This document shows, in pieces, positions 47,201 through 59,488 of a stretch of DNA of 64,000 bases. Below the pieces are notes generated by a model that was given only the letters and a program-made list of their open reading frames with translations, was not told the origin of the DNA and did not search any database. The translations under genes were made by a program, and so were the position numbers. Numbering within the stretch: the first letter of the stretch is position 1; each line of letters begins with the position of its first letter. Source of the DNA: Luidia sarsii (taxonomy: Eukaryota > Echinodermata > Asteroidea > Paxillosida > Luidiidae); contig OX465120.1 of the NCBI GenBank assembly GCA_949987565.1, positions 1,227,234 through 1,291,233 of the forward strand. The letters are read 5' to 3'.

Positions 47201-48862
47201 CAGTCTCCTTGTCGGCACGCGTCACGCGATGAGTGCGCACTCTAGTTTATTTATAGAGTATGGCATGGCCCAGGATCGGCTGCAGTCGGGCTCATACCAT
47301 TCTGGTCGGAATGGTGCGACCGCTGATCATGACTGTACTACCACTGACTGTCATGCCAATAGGTGATAGACCAGTTCCAAAAGTTGACGACGGAGAGTGC
47401 CACCCAGTACACGGTATTTGCTGAGAGCTTCTACACGGATCCCCTCCCCGCAATCAGGCGACTAAAGGTAACATTAGTACATGTAGGCCTACACATTTCC
47501 TTTGTTTAGAGTTTGTTTCAGTCACATGATGTAGGCCTACCATTTTCCTTTGTTTAGAGTTTGTTTCAGTCACATGATGTAGGCCTACACCTTTCCTTTG
47601 TTTAGAGTTTGTTTCAGTCACATGATGTAGGCCTACCATTTTCCTTTGTTTAGAGTTTGTTTCAGTCACATGATGTAGGCCTACACCTTTCCTTTGTTTA
47701 TAGTTTGTTTCAGTCACATGATGTAGGCCTACCCCTTTCCTTTGTTTTGAATTTGTTTCAGTCACATGATGTAGGCCTACACCTTTCCTTTGTTTTGAGT
47801 TTGTTTCAGTCACATGATGTAGGCCTACCCCTTTCCTTTGTTTAGAGTTTGTTTCAGTCACATGATGTAGGCCTACACCTTTCCTTTGTTTCGAGTTTGT
47901 TTCAGTCACATGATGTTGGCCTACCCCTTTCCTTTGTTTAGAGTTTGTTTCAGTCACATGATGTAGGCCTACACCTTTCCTTTGTTTAGAGTTTGTTTCA
48001 GCCACATGATGTAGGCCTACACCTTTCCTTTGTTTAGAGTTTGTTTCAGTCACATGATGTAGGCCTACACCTTTCCTTTGTTTAGAGTTTGTTTCAGTCA
48101 CATGTAGGCATACACCTTTCCTTTGTTTAGAGTTTGTTTCAGTCACATGATGTAGGCCTACACCTTTCCTTTGTTTAGAGTTTGTTTCAGTCACATGATG
48201 TAGGCCTACACCTTTCCTTTGTTTAGAGTTTGTTTCAGTCACATAATGCTTTTTTGCCAGTCAGCGTTAAATTCACGCGGATGTACGCGGAACGCGCGCG
48301 CCTTGGAGTCATCAAATGTCCAATGGAAATACTCTGATTCCATATTTGCACGCGCTTCCGCGGATTTGAACGCTTCTGCGGACATGCTAATTAGCCTTTG
48401 GCGGTCAAGTGACGTCATGTGCGCAAGATTCGTTTTACAGATCGAGTAAAATAAATTTCAGCGGTGGATTTCTCAAAGCCGTACGACGGATGCTTCTGCG
48501 GACATATTTTAGTTTGTGTCTTCGGTTGATTTCGTTTTATTTTTCATTCGACAGGAGAAAGATGTGAGAGTCATCGCAATCAACTTCGACGAAGCCGTTG
48601 TTTTCGAAGTCTGGTGCGGCGTGAGTATAATCAGAATGTCTTTTCAGTGTCGGGAATTAGGATTGGGAAAAATGATTGGGCAAAATTGTTCTAATTATCT
48701 AGCCTATTACTTTGACTGACCAAGGTCAAAATATAAACTGGTGGTACTATTGTTCTACAAAATGTTGGCTGCATGGTTGGCTGGCTGGCTGGTTGGCTGG
48801 CTGGCTGTTATGGCTGGCTGGCTGGCTGGTTGGCTGGCTGGCTGGCTGACTGGTTGGCTGGT

Positions 48863-48903
<41 letters not shown>

Positions 48904-48994
48904 AGCTGGCTGGCTGGCTGTCTAGCTGGTTGGCTGGTTGGCTGGCTGACTGGTTGGCTGGTTGGCTGGTTGGTTGGTTGGTTGGCTGGTTGGT

Positions 48995-49059
<65 letters not shown>

Positions 49060-52000
49060 TGCTGGCTATAGGTCCACCACGCTGTTGTTGTCACCAGATC
49101 TTCCAGCTTGGCATGTACGGGCCGGACTACGTCTGGATATCGCCGGGCTTCTTCGCGGATGGCTGGTGGAAGGAAGCCAACAATGGCGTGGCGTGTTCGC
49201 CCGCTGAGCTCAAGCAGGCGGCGGAGGGATATCTGGCCGTCAACTTCCTGTTCTACGGCACAGAAACAGAGGCTGGCATCTGCGGCAAGGTAAAGTGTGC
49301 GGGGGATCGATCGTTGGCCAAAGAACAGCCATAAATATAACTACGACAAGACATAAAGTAAACCCTTGACCGGCCCATTTTCGTCGAAAGAAATCCCCAT
49401 TCTAACAGACGAAAACATTTCCATCTTATCCAACTCTGGTAGTGACAATTAATGACTCCCAGTTCCATATTACAAGCCAAGCATGTTCCAAGTAACACGG
49501 AAACACTACCAACTGCTTACTGACTGAAATTGCCAATATGAAAAAAAGGAGTTTCAATCTATAAAGTAGACCAGGGGTCTCGGGTTCAAGTTTTGGTTCA
49601 GTCCAAAAATGTCCTTGCCATTTCTCAAATAATTTCTGACAATATTACTTGATTCATTTTGCTCGACAGACTCCTGGCGAGTTTAGGGACGAGGTCAGCG
49701 AGCAGGTCGGGTTCGACGTCACCATCCAGAGCAATGATCTGTTCGCCTCGAGCTACGACGCAGTCTGGGCCCTTGCCCTGGCCCTCCACGACACGGAGTC
49801 TTTGCTCAATCGGAGTCTGGGTACCTATCGCTATGGGGACGAGGAGTTCGCCGCGGCCGTGGGGGAGAGCATTCTCCGACTGGAATTTGCTGGGGTGTCG
49901 GTGAGAGAGGTGTCTTCGTGTCTGCCCATGCCCCGTTCTGCCCTGCCTTGCCCAGCCTCAGTCTTAGTCTCAATCTCAGTCTCAGCCTCTCTGCCTCTGT
50001 CCTGCTCTGCTTTGTTCTGCCTTGCTCTGCCCTGGCCAGCCCTGACTTGCCCTGTCTTGCTTTCTCATACCCTGCCATGTCCTGCGGTACCATGTCCTAC
50101 GTACCTGCCCTGCCCTGCCTTACCCTACCTTACCTTTCCCAGCTCATGCCCTGCCTTGCTTTACGTTGTCCTGCCCTGCCAAGCCCTGCCAAGCCCTGCC
50201 AAGCCCTGCCAAGCCCTGCCAAGCCTTGTCAAGCCCTGCCTAGCCCTGCCAAGCTCTGCCAAGCCCTGCCAAGCCCTGCCGAGCCCTGCCAAGCCCTACC
50301 TTACCCTGCCTAGCCCTGCCTAGCCCTGCCTTGCCCTGCCTAGCCCTGCCTAGCCCTGCCTTGCCCTGCCTAGCCCTGCCAAGCCCTGCCAAGCCCTGCC
50401 TAGCCCTGCCTAGCCCTACCTATCCCTGCCAAGCCCTGCCGAGCCCTGCCAAGCCCTGCCAAGCCCTGCCAAGCCCTGCCAAGCCCTACCTTGCCCTGCC
50501 AAGCCCTGCCAAGCTCTGCCTAACCCTGCCTTGCCCTGCCTTGCCCTGCCTTGCATTACCTTGCCTTACCCTGCCAAGCCCTATTAACACCTTGTCTTTC
50601 CTATAGCCTTTATACCTTGCATTACCATTCCCTGCTGTCCTCATCTGCCTTTCTACCTTCCAATGCCCTTCTCGTCCCGCAAAATCTCGTCTAGTCTACG
50701 TGTTATCTCGATCTCATATCTACTGATATCAAATTCACCGATTCTCTTCTTCCGCATCTCTTCACAGGGTCCCGTGTATTTCTCGGAAGATGGCAACAGA
50801 ATCGGGCATCTCAAGCTAGAACAAAACCGGGGTAAGCATAGCGTCGCAGAACAGCGATGATGTGTACATACCAAACGGTGCTTGACTTTTACCAAAATGT
50901 TGCCATGTCGCTACAGCGAAACAATCTGGCCTCAGACAAACGTAGGCAGCAACAACACGTACGCTTGGCTGTTGACTGTACCAAAGCTTCCTTTGTGACG
51001 AAAGAAACAACGCAGTGGCTGTTGTTACGGCAGTCGATCGTCCGTGTGGTTCCCTGACTTGATTGTATTTCGTCAGCATTGCAGGCTGGTTGAACCAGTC
51101 TATTAGCTGATAGTCTGGTTCCAAGAGCTAAACGTCCTGACAAATACTGTGAAGTCAGGGAACCGCACGGACGACTGCCGTAACAACAGCCACTGCGAAG
51201 AAACAATGGTATGCATTGTGTAGATTTACTTAGTCTTTGGTGAAATTGGACCCTCCGTTTCTCTGTTTTTAAGGAAGATACAAAAAGCTTTCCAAACTGC
51301 TCATTGATTAAAATGACCCGAAATACATAAATCTCAAAAGTTAGAGGGCCTGACGTTTCGATCCTAGCAGGACCTTTCTCAAAGGCAAAGTGACAAGGAC
51401 ATACACAGACAGTCAGGGGAAGGAAAGCCCTGACACACATGACAGAGGAAGGACAAGAGGGAAGGGAATGGGATGCACATGTACCCACAAAGGGAGGGAG
51501 GATTCTGTTTTGGCTATACCAAACCAACATCTTGTGGTTCTTATTTATTTCAGACGGTCGAGAGATCCCTCTTGCAACGTTCAACGCGATAACGAGCGAC
51601 ATCAATTGGTGGGTGGACCCAAAATCGGTGTGGTATTACAGTGGTAAGTATAAGCCCTTGTGTAGAGTTTGTGGCTGGGGCTGCAGTTTACACACGGGTC
51701 TATGGAAGCCGGAAGCTGACTCGGTTGAAGCCAATTAGACTTGTGTGTATAAGGCCGTGCCCGAATCTATTGGCTATGGCTATGGCTTCAACGTGCACTT
51801 GAGCGTATTGAAACTTCTAGTTTAGCGGTTGCGGCAAAGCCCCACACACTTTGTGTTAGGCCGTGTCCAGATCAATTGGCTACGGCTTCAAGTTACACGC
51901 GAATCTATGGAGGTCTCCGTCTACTGTACTTTTGCGGCTGCATCCAAATTTCCATCGACTCTTCGTTAGATTCGGTGTGTCCGAATGTATTTGCTACGGC

Positions 52001-55000
52001 CTTGAATTGCCCACTGTGGCTAACATCAAGTTTGAAATAGACTGAATGTGAGGTTTATACATTTTTTTTTATTGAAACCGTCTTTTCTGGATTTTCTCTT
52101 CTGGCAGGAGGACAACCGCCCTTTGATTCAGACATCACTGTGACCATTGACCTCATCCAGGGCACGCCCCTTGGCCTTCTGGCGACCATGAGTGTGGTCG
52201 CTGCCATGGGAATGGTCATGGCAACGCTCTTCGTTGCCTTCAACGTTTGGAAGCGCAAACACAGGTAACGATTGTGCGCTCATGTCGTGCCACGTGACTT
52301 TCAGGTCATCGCAGTTGACGCGCGCTGGTATAGTGAGGGGACTGGTAACCAGTCTAACTAATGTGGAGCTGTTTTCCCCCTTGTCTAAGATGTCAAAAAA
52401 AAAATAGAAATAAACCCGTGGCCCACGTACCATTTTCATTGAGGGTCATCAATAGTTTTGATCAATACAAACCGATTTAGTAATATTAATTTTAGGATGG
52501 CTTTCCACGTTCGAAGTGCCGAATACGGGTGATTCAGAACAGTGCGCCCTCAAGAGTTTGCAAAGCGTAATCATTGGCCAATCACAATGTGGAGAATGTG
52601 TCACTAGAGTCAGTCCCAATGCTCATCTTGAAAGCTCCGACAGATTGAGGGCGCACTCTTTTGAATCGAGGCATTCATAATTGCCTCAGTCATCATCGCC
52701 CTTTAAGAAAGATCGTGCAATGATTGAAACGTAAGGCCCGTAATTAACAGGTTGTTGAGGATCATACTCTATTTATAGTATTGTCCTTGTCACTCTGCCT
52801 TTGAGAAAGGTCCTGCTGGGATCGAAACGTCAGGCCCACTCAATTTTAAGATCTAGTATTTTTTAACTTGCTTCCCTCATAAATCCATGACTAAAACGTC
52901 GACCTTTCACTTGGCACGGTTCTTCTCAGTGCTTAAACGGACATCCAAGACTAGTGATCGATGGACCCTTAAACCCCCAACGTGTGTTCCTCATTCTCCT
53001 TTTTTTTCGCAGGCAAATCAAGATGTCCAGCCCGAGGGTGAACAACATCATTGCTTTTGGGATCATGCTGGCTTACCTGAGCGTTGTACTGCTTGGTGTG
53101 GATCGGTCGCTGGTCGACGAAGCTGCCTTGCTCGCAGTCTGCAGGGTAGGAATCAACAGTTACAATTGAAAAGAACTAATAATCAGCACCAAATGATGAA
53201 AGAAGAGACAGGAAAGTTAGAAACTTACACATCTTGAAATTTGAAAGAGACATTCGAAAGAGAAATACGTAAAAGTAGCTACTATGACTGGTTAAACAAT
53301 ATAATTTATTGGTCGATTAAATCCCAGCTGGTTCATTTTGTTGGTCGAAATCGATCCCAAACACAGTATTTTATGATATATTATAACCACACCACGGACC
53401 GAGCAAATATTTTTTGCACAGCATAGGCCGAAAAAGGAAAACTTGTGCCCTTTATGTATCCACGGGTCAGGCTCGGGCTTAGGCTTCGTCTCCGTCTGAC
53501 AAAACCTGAAAAAAAACACAGGTTCGGTGGTTTAGCGCCGAATTTGTAGGTTTGTTGTCTTGACAGGTATAGAATATTCACAAAGAAACTGGGGCCAAAC
53601 GCTAATTGTTTCCAGATGCCTGTGATATTATGACGAGTGAGCGAGATATGATCGAAGCCTAAGCCCGAGCCTAAGGCCGTGTCCGAAACGGGAGTCTAGA
53701 GCTAGGTCTAGGTCTTCCACCTATGGGAAATACACGGAGATACGAAGACAATATCCCTAGCCGGCCGTAGCTCTGGGAAGCCCGTCTCGGACACGGCCTC
53801 ATTCGTGAAGTGCCTCGGTACCATCACATCTCTCCTTGCCTCCTCATAATTATTACAGATACGATCCTGGCTCATTCCAATAGCGTTCACGCTGTCATTC
53901 GGCGGCATGTTCACCAAGATTTGGCGGGTCTACAGCATCGTTATTGCCAACAAGACCAAGAGAAAGGTGCAGTACATCCCTCGCTACATTGCGCTTTGGG
54001 CGTAAAGGACATTACCAAGTGACGTGACGTCTTGCAAAATTAGTAGTGCGCCCTCAAGAGTTTGCAAACGCGTTGGCCAATCACACTGCGCGAAATCTGT
54101 CGGCCCAGTGCGCCCTCAAGAGTTTGCAACGCGTTGGCCAATCACAATGCGCGGAATCTGTCCACCTAATGCACGTCTGGAAAGGGTCGACCATTGATCT
54201 CCATAATTATTATTATGGAGATCAATGGGTGGAGAGATTTCGCGCATTGTGATTGGCCAATCCATTGCAAACTCTTGAGGGCGTACTGGGTCGACAGATT
54301 TTGCGCATTGTGATTGGCCAACGCGTTGCAAACTCTTGAGGGCGCACTTCCAATTTTATTTGTATTCGACGAAAAAAATTAATACGTCTGCTGATACAAT
54401 TATCGCAGCCTCAGGTGGCGTGATGTAAGATTTTAAGAATGATATCAGAATGTCAGTACGCGATTTGTCTACTATTGGGAATTATAACTTGATGAATTTT
54501 ATGTCAAATCTGACCTCGATCATGTGATGTCCTTACCTCGTTGCAGGTGATCAAGGATCGGATTCTGTTCGCGATTATCCTCCTCCTCCTATTGGTGGAC
54601 CTCGGCATCCTAATCCCCTGGCAGATAACGGACCCGATCAGCCTCGAGGAGAACCGCGTCCCCATAATCCAGGTGATTATGGGATTACCCCCTTGACCTA
54701 AGAAAACAGATGGTAGAGAGAGAGATCAGAAGGTTTGCATGGTGGAAATACCAAGTAGGAGGTTTGTGGTGAATTGTACACGTACTAGGCCAACATAAGA
54801 GGAGTATGACCCTAAAAAGAGCAGCTAGGTGACTTTTTTCAGAGCCATACTCGACACGGTGTCATCGCAAACCTACTTTGTAGAGACAGTTTGTGGTAAC
54901 ATGACCTTTGACCTCTGCTATGCCCTCAGACCGAGGCTGACCTGACCGCGCACGAACGCCGATGGGCGGTCTACGTCATCTGCACGTCTAAAAATAGCAC

Positions 55001-56413
55001 CCTATGGACCACGGCCATGATCGTGTACAAGGCATTCGTGGTCGTCTTTGGAGCATTTCTGGCGTGGTCTACAAGGTGAGAGACGCCTTAGTTTGCTCAG
55101 TACTTGAACCTGTGGACCTTACACATTATGATGTCATATCTGTAGGGCGCCCTCAAGAGGCCACTTCAGATTAGCTGGCGAATACAGCCCTCACAGACAG
55201 AAATGATACTGGTCATTAAATGTTCAATAATAATTATTTTATGGAACAATAATATTATAATAGGGACACCAAAGTGTATAGTCTAAACGACAGTTACTAG
55301 GTTGGTATGTCAATGAACAACAACGTTATTTTTGGTAAAGGGCGCCCTCTACTGCCGGAATGATATTAAATTGTGCTAATCGGCATCTACCATTTCCTTT
55401 ATTTTTTCCTTTAGGAACATTAAAGTGTCTGGTCTGAATGACAGTTACTACGTGGGTCTGTCCATCTACAACACCGTCATCTGCTGTGTGGTGGCCGTGC
55501 CTCTATCTATCCTCGAAGTCTCCTCGCCTGCGGTGACCTTTGCCCTCGTGTCTGGCTTCATGGCTCTCTGCATCACCGCTTCACTCGGCATGCTGTTCTT
55601 CCCAAAGGTACCAGACTAATCACATACTATACCGGGGGTGTTTTAAATGCATGATTGGATTGGGCAAATCATTATGCAATACCAATGAACATTGTAGACG
55701 TCATCGTTCAGAAAACCAACTGGTTACATTATTGGCCGATAAATGCCGTACTGTCAAATTATGAGTCACAATGATCACAATTAACTACCAACATTATGTT
55801 ACGCAGAACCAGAGTTCTCGGTTTTAAAGCCCCCTACACAACATTGGTCGAGGTCAAAGAATAGCATCTCTAGTCTCTACGTTGTCTGATCCAACATATG
55901 CATGAAATAGCACACCTGTGAAAATTTCAGCTCAATCCGCCAACCAAGTCTCGAGAAAATCGTGAAAACCGATTCATTTGTTTCGCGAAAATGCAGCATT
56001 CTTCGCCGTACTGTTCCGAAAAATAGTTTAGATCTCGGTGAGAAGTAAACTATTACTTTTACTCATTTCTCCCAAAATTACAACATTTTAGGCAGAAATA
56101 TTTCAGTGTGAGGTTTCTACTACAACCATCTTCAAACTGTATAAGTTTCATGTAAATCTGTGAACATTTCTGTTTTTCGATCTTTCTATATTTTTGGGGG
56201 TATAACAATAATAAATGGTAAGACAGCTGATCTGGCTTTGGATTTTTGCAGGTGGTGGCTGTTTATCGGAAGAATGATGTCCATAATGAGAACTTTACTG
56301 GCATGAATACTGGGATGAGCGTCGTGGCTGCACCATCGTCTGTTGGAGGAGCCAACGCTACCGTGGCTACAAGTAGCAAGATGGCGGATAATGCACCACA
56401 AGGCGTTCCATAG
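44271..56413 (+). CDS. GABA-B-like metabotropic receptor (class C GPCR), divergent
   Basis: Sixteen coding exons: 44271-44513, 45241-45378, 46184-46348, 47363-47467, 48555-48620, 49098-49289, 49670-49900, 50768-50831, 51554-51643, 52108-52264, 53013-53145, 53859-53966, 54547-54672, 54930-55075, 55415-55607, 56252-56413 (TAG). The total is 2319 nt, 772 aa, all phases consistent. Residues 1-20 ([19 protein letters not shown]) are a signal peptide. Residues about 25-440 are a Venus-flytrap ligand-binding domain ([51 protein letters not shown]) with N-glycosylation sequons. Seven membrane segments follow from about 450 to 718 ([38 protein letters not shown]). The domain order and 7TM landmarks are those of GABBR1/2, without sushi domains. 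The cytoplasmic tail is only about 50 residues, and I see no heptad coiled coil as used by GABBR1/2 to dimerise. The expected ligand-contact region around [11 protein letters not shown] does not look like the Ser-rich GABA site, so the ligand is unknown. Confidence 0.92.
44525..44985 (+). repeat. TCTGTCTGTC/TCTCTGTC-rich tract (intron 1 of GABA-B-like gene)
   Basis: A degenerate pyrimidine-rich repeat starting just after the exon 1 donor. Confidence 0.8.
45535..46150 (+). repeat. (CCCAAA)n / (CCAAAA)n array (intron 2 of GABA-B-like gene)
   Basis: About 600 bp of hexanucleotide and related units with periodic CCCAGGCC interruptions, ending about 35 bp before exon 3. The long Gly/Phe/Trp/Val ORFs on the minus strand are artefacts. 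Confidence 0.95.
46599..46835. mobile_element. GGCCGTTT...AAGGCTTAGGCTCGGGC MITE, copy 1
   Basis: About 240 bp with inverted ends containing GGCTTAGGCTCGGGC / GCCCGAGCCTAAGCC. Related copies are at 56521-56758 (same strand) and about 53464-53690 (inverted). All three lie in or just after the GABA-B-like gene. Confidence 0.8.
46859..47258. mobile_element. 400-bp element with 23-bp perfect inverted termini
   Basis: The ends read CTCTATAAATAAACTAGAGT and ACTCTAGTTTATTTATAGAG; pairing continues to 23 bp. Subterminal inverted copies of CGCCATTACCAAAGAGG lie inside. It is in intron 3 of the GABA-B-like gene, directly after the 46599-46835 MITE. Confidence 0.8.
47475..48245 (+). repeat. 48-bp minisatellite, about 16 units (intron 4 of GABA-B-like gene)
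   Basis: The unit contains GTTTCAGTCACATGATGTAGG and CCTTTCCTTTG, starting about 10 bp after the exon 4 donor. The period is a multiple of three, so a 262-codon minus-strand frame stays open; this is not evidence of coding. Confidence 0.95.
48770..49072 (+). repeat. (GGCT)n array (intron 5 of GABA-B-like gene)
   Basis: Tetranucleotide GGCT with GGTT variants, about 300 bp, ending about 25 bp before exon 6. Confidence 0.95.
49915..50590 (+). repeat. CCTGCCAAGC-type decamer array (intron 7 of GABA-B-like gene)
   Basis: About 680 bp of CCCTGCC(A/T)AG repeats, starting about 15 bp after the exon 7 donor. Confidence 0.95.
51011..51198. mobile_element. CGCAGTGGCTGTTGTTACGG fold-back MITE, copy E
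   Basis: Perfect 8-bp duplication AGAAACAA (51003-51010 and 51199-51206). It lies in an intron of the GABA-B-like gene. Confidence 0.9.
53464..53690 (-). mobile_element. GGCCGTTT...AAGGCTTAGGCTCGGGC MITE, copy 2, inverted
   Basis: Inverted relative of the 46599 and 56521 copies, in an intron of the GABA-B-like gene. Confidence 0.7.
54041..54352. repeat. Large palindrome of GCGCCCTCAAGAGTTTGC units
   Basis: Two plus-strand units (GCGCCCTCAAGAGTTTGCAA ... GGCCAATCACA) face two inverted units across a central GATCTCCATAATTATTATTA palindrome. A further pair of units is at about 52540-52680. Confidence 0.85.
55264..55329 (+). pseudogene. Decayed duplicate of exon 15 of the GABA-B-like gene
   Basis: It lies in intron 14, about 150 bp before the true exon 15. 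An AG at 55262-55263 is followed by sequence reading [11 protein letters not shown], stop, VGMSMNNNV in the frame that exon 14 would deliver. True exon 15 begins [21 protein letters not shown]. The match covers about 65 bp. One codon is now TAG where exon 15 has TAC, and the similarity stops before the membrane helix is complete. I read it as a relic of tandem exon duplication; no donor site is obvious at its end. Confidence 0.8.
55824..56200 (-). mobile_element. TTAA-flanked MITE, copy 4, inverted and truncated
   Basis: It begins with TTAA (55824-55827) and the CCCCTACACAACATTGG end, then runs as the reverse complement of the copies at 257 and 38424. The far end is lost near 56190-56200, shortly before exon 16 of the GABA-B-like gene. 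Confidence 0.75.
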
Positions 56414-58320
56414 AAACTCTTTTATCAGGTCATAATAATATTAAACAGGCGCTCCATAGAAAGTTTGCACCCATGAAACATCAAGCCGTTTGCACGATTT
56501 TGTATTTTGCAGATAATTATGGCCGTTTTCGAAATGAAGGCTTAGGCTCGGGCTTAGGTTTCGGTCATAATCTTTCTCGTTATAATATCACAGGTATCTA
56601 AAAACAAGCGTTTGATCCCAGTCTCTTGTTGAATTATCAGTAGCTATCAAGCCAACAAACCTCCAAATTCGGAAACAAACCACAGCCTGGATTTTCAGGT
56701 TTTGTCAGACGGAGACGAAGCCTGAGCCCGAGCCTAAGCCTTCATTTAGTAAACGGCCTATATGTAAAAGTAAAAGACTTAGTGGTTCCTAGAAGTCTCA
56801 TATGCTACGTGAACTTATGGTAGGCCCTATAGGACTAGTGATAAAGAGAAGATCTCGAGGGTCTTGGAAACTATAGCCTCAGGGAAATGAATTTGGATAA
56901 TAAATTAAGTATCTATCATTAAATAGGGATGCGAATTCTCATAATAATAATCTTGAAAAACGTGTTGGTAAGCGGTTAGCATCAGATTTACATTTTTGTT
57001 GTTCTTAATTTTTTTATTTTATTTTTAATATTAAACATTTATTTTTCATTCATGACGTTATAATGTAGGAAAGGAAAAACTAAGAAACAAAAAACACAAT
57101 ATACCTTCGGTGATAAGATAAAAAAACAAGTTGACTGTACATGTATTTAGTATAGGTGATTCTTGTTTATAGATTATAAGGCCACAATTTTGAATTCAAA
57201 GTGAATATTGTGGGCAAAAACTATAACAGCGACTCACAGACAGGACCCCATCCCGCAAATTAAAACTATGATTATCATTCTTAGTTTAGTTTAAGCTAGA
57301 GAACTTTACTCTTTAGGCCTATTATGACTGTTCCAATTTACTATAACGTATGTGTATTTTAGGCTCTAACGCTAACAAGTAAAGTTTGCTGTTTAATGTA
57401 ATTATAAACACTGTCCGAACATCAGAATACAACGTGTACGCCGGGAGAGGAAATCGTCTGTGCATCACTATGAGAAAGTTGACAGTACAATGATTACATG
57501 TATAAAAAAGGAGAATTTAACAAGAGTTCCAGAATTAAAAAGCTCTAAAAAGAACGCCTTGGAGATTGCTTACCGTGTAAACTGTGGAGTTGGTCGCAGT
57601 TGTGAAACGACGTGCGCTAGTCAACTTATCACGTGCTTTTTATGCCGCACGTTTTGGAAACAAAAATGGCGACATCACTTTCGGTAACCATGGAGTGCGC
57701 CCTCTATTGTCCGTCTACTGGTATTTTTTTATGGCGACGTTCAAGTTCAACGGCTACTCCTGGAAATAACACACAAGTCTATGGAACTTGACAACAAGTG
57801 TTAAGTAGGGGCTTCCATTGAAACGTGTTTTCTTAGCCGTAGCCGTTTCATTTTTATACGGGCTTCGTATGCAAGAAGGCGATATTGATTGCCGCATGAG
57901 CACGCCCTCTATCGGCGATGGGTGTAGAGTCTTGGACCGAGGCGCGTGGGACATTGTTGGAGACATTAAGTAATCAACAAACACACCAATACAACTTACG
58001 AAAAACAACTTTCAAAATTTACCAGTTTTAAAGTCGGATAAAAAAATGCCAGACAAAAAAATTGAATGAACTTATCCAACAAGAAAACATTTAATATAAC
58101 TGCGAGTTCATAACAGTTTATTTACAAAGTAAAATACAGATTTCATTTTCAAAATAAGAGACCAAAGATGCAGTCTTTTACGGATCAGTAGAAACAAATT
58201 AAAGTTGGAAAAAGTAAAACAAACATGGCACAAACTGTTCACTGACTTAAATGACCAAAATGCAAAATGCGAAAAAGGGTCGTGCTAGGATTGAAGACAT
58301 TCAAAAGTCCCTCTAAATTG
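56414..58320. other. 3' region between GABA-B-like gene and minisatellite
   Basis: Apart from the MITE at 56521-56758, this is AT-rich unique-looking sequence. AATAAA at 56899-56904 is a candidate poly(A) signal for the receptor gene. No exon recognised. Confidence 0.5.
56521..56758. mobile_element. GGCCGTTT...AAGGCTTAGGCTCGGGC MITE, copy 3
   Basis: Lies about 100 bp after the stop codon of the GABA-B-like gene, so probably in its 3' UTR. Flanked by TAT on both sides. Confidence 0.8.
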
Positions 58321-58429
58321 TTTAAAGTCTTTGGGAGTGAGAAAGAAAAACTGGATCCATTGCCAAACCCACTGACACAACCACTGCCACGCCCACCAAT
58401 AGAATTGACCCACCCACTGCCACGCCCAT

Positions 58430-59430
58430 AAATATTATAATTGCCCAACCCATTGCCACACCCATGAATACTAAAATTGCCCAACCCACTGCCACGCCCA
58501 TGAATAGAACTGTCCCACCCACTGCCACGCCCATGAATATTATAATTGCCCAACCCACTGCCACGCCCATAAATATTATAATTGCCCAACCCACTGCCAC
58601 GCCCACGAATAGAGCTGCCCAACCCACTGCTACGCCCATCAATAAAACTGCCCCACCCACTGCCATGCCCATCAATAAAACTGCCCCACTCACTGCCACG
58701 CCTATCAATAAAACTGCCCCACCCACTGCCATGCCCATCAATAGAACTGCCCCACCCACTGCCATGCCCATCAATAGAACTGCCCCACCCACTGCCATGC
58801 CCATCAATAGAACTGCCCCACCCACTGCCACACCCATCAATAGAACTGCCCCACCCACTGCCACGCCCATCAATAAAACTGCCCCACTCACTGCCACGCC
58901 TATCAATAAAACTGCCCCACCCACTGCCATGCCCATCAATAGAACTGCCCCACCCACTGCCATGCCCATCAATAGAACTGCCCCACCCACTGCCACACCC
59001 ATCAATAAAACTGCCCCACCCACTGCCATGCCCATCAATAGAACTGCCCCACCCACTGCTACGCCCATCAATAAAACTGCCCCACCCACTGCCATGCCCA
59101 TCAATAGAACTGCCCCACCCACTGCCACACCCATCAATAGAACTGCCCCACCCACTGCCACGCCCATCAATAGAACTGCCCCACCCACTGCCATGCCCAT
59201 CAATAGAACTGCCCCACCCACTGCCACACCCATCAATATAACTGCCCCACCCACTGCCACGCCCATCAATAGAACTGCCCCACCCACTGCCACGCCCATC
59301 AATAGAACTGCCCCACCCACTGCCACGCCCATCAATAGAACTGCCCCACCCACTGCCACGCCCATCAATATAACTGCCCCACCCACTGCCACGCCCATCA
59401 ATAGAACTGCCCCACCCACTGCCACGGGTG
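58430..59430 (+). repeat. 33-bp minisatellite, about 30 units
   Basis: Unit CCCATCAATAGAACTGCCCC followed by ACCCACTGCCAYG. The 33-bp period keeps frames open on both strands for over 330 codons. It lies between the last CSTPP1 exon found and the GABA-B-like 3' end. Confidence 0.95.
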
Positions 59431-59488
59431 ACTGGACCTATTCAACAGACACTTTTAAAATCAGAGTTTGCTGCAGTGCCTAGACTGG

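Noticed and set aside
47454..48242. 262-codon minus-strand ORF with a 16-residue [16 protein letters not shown] repeat
   Set aside because: The 48-bp minisatellite has a period divisible by three, so an open frame is expected; it is intronic and antisense.
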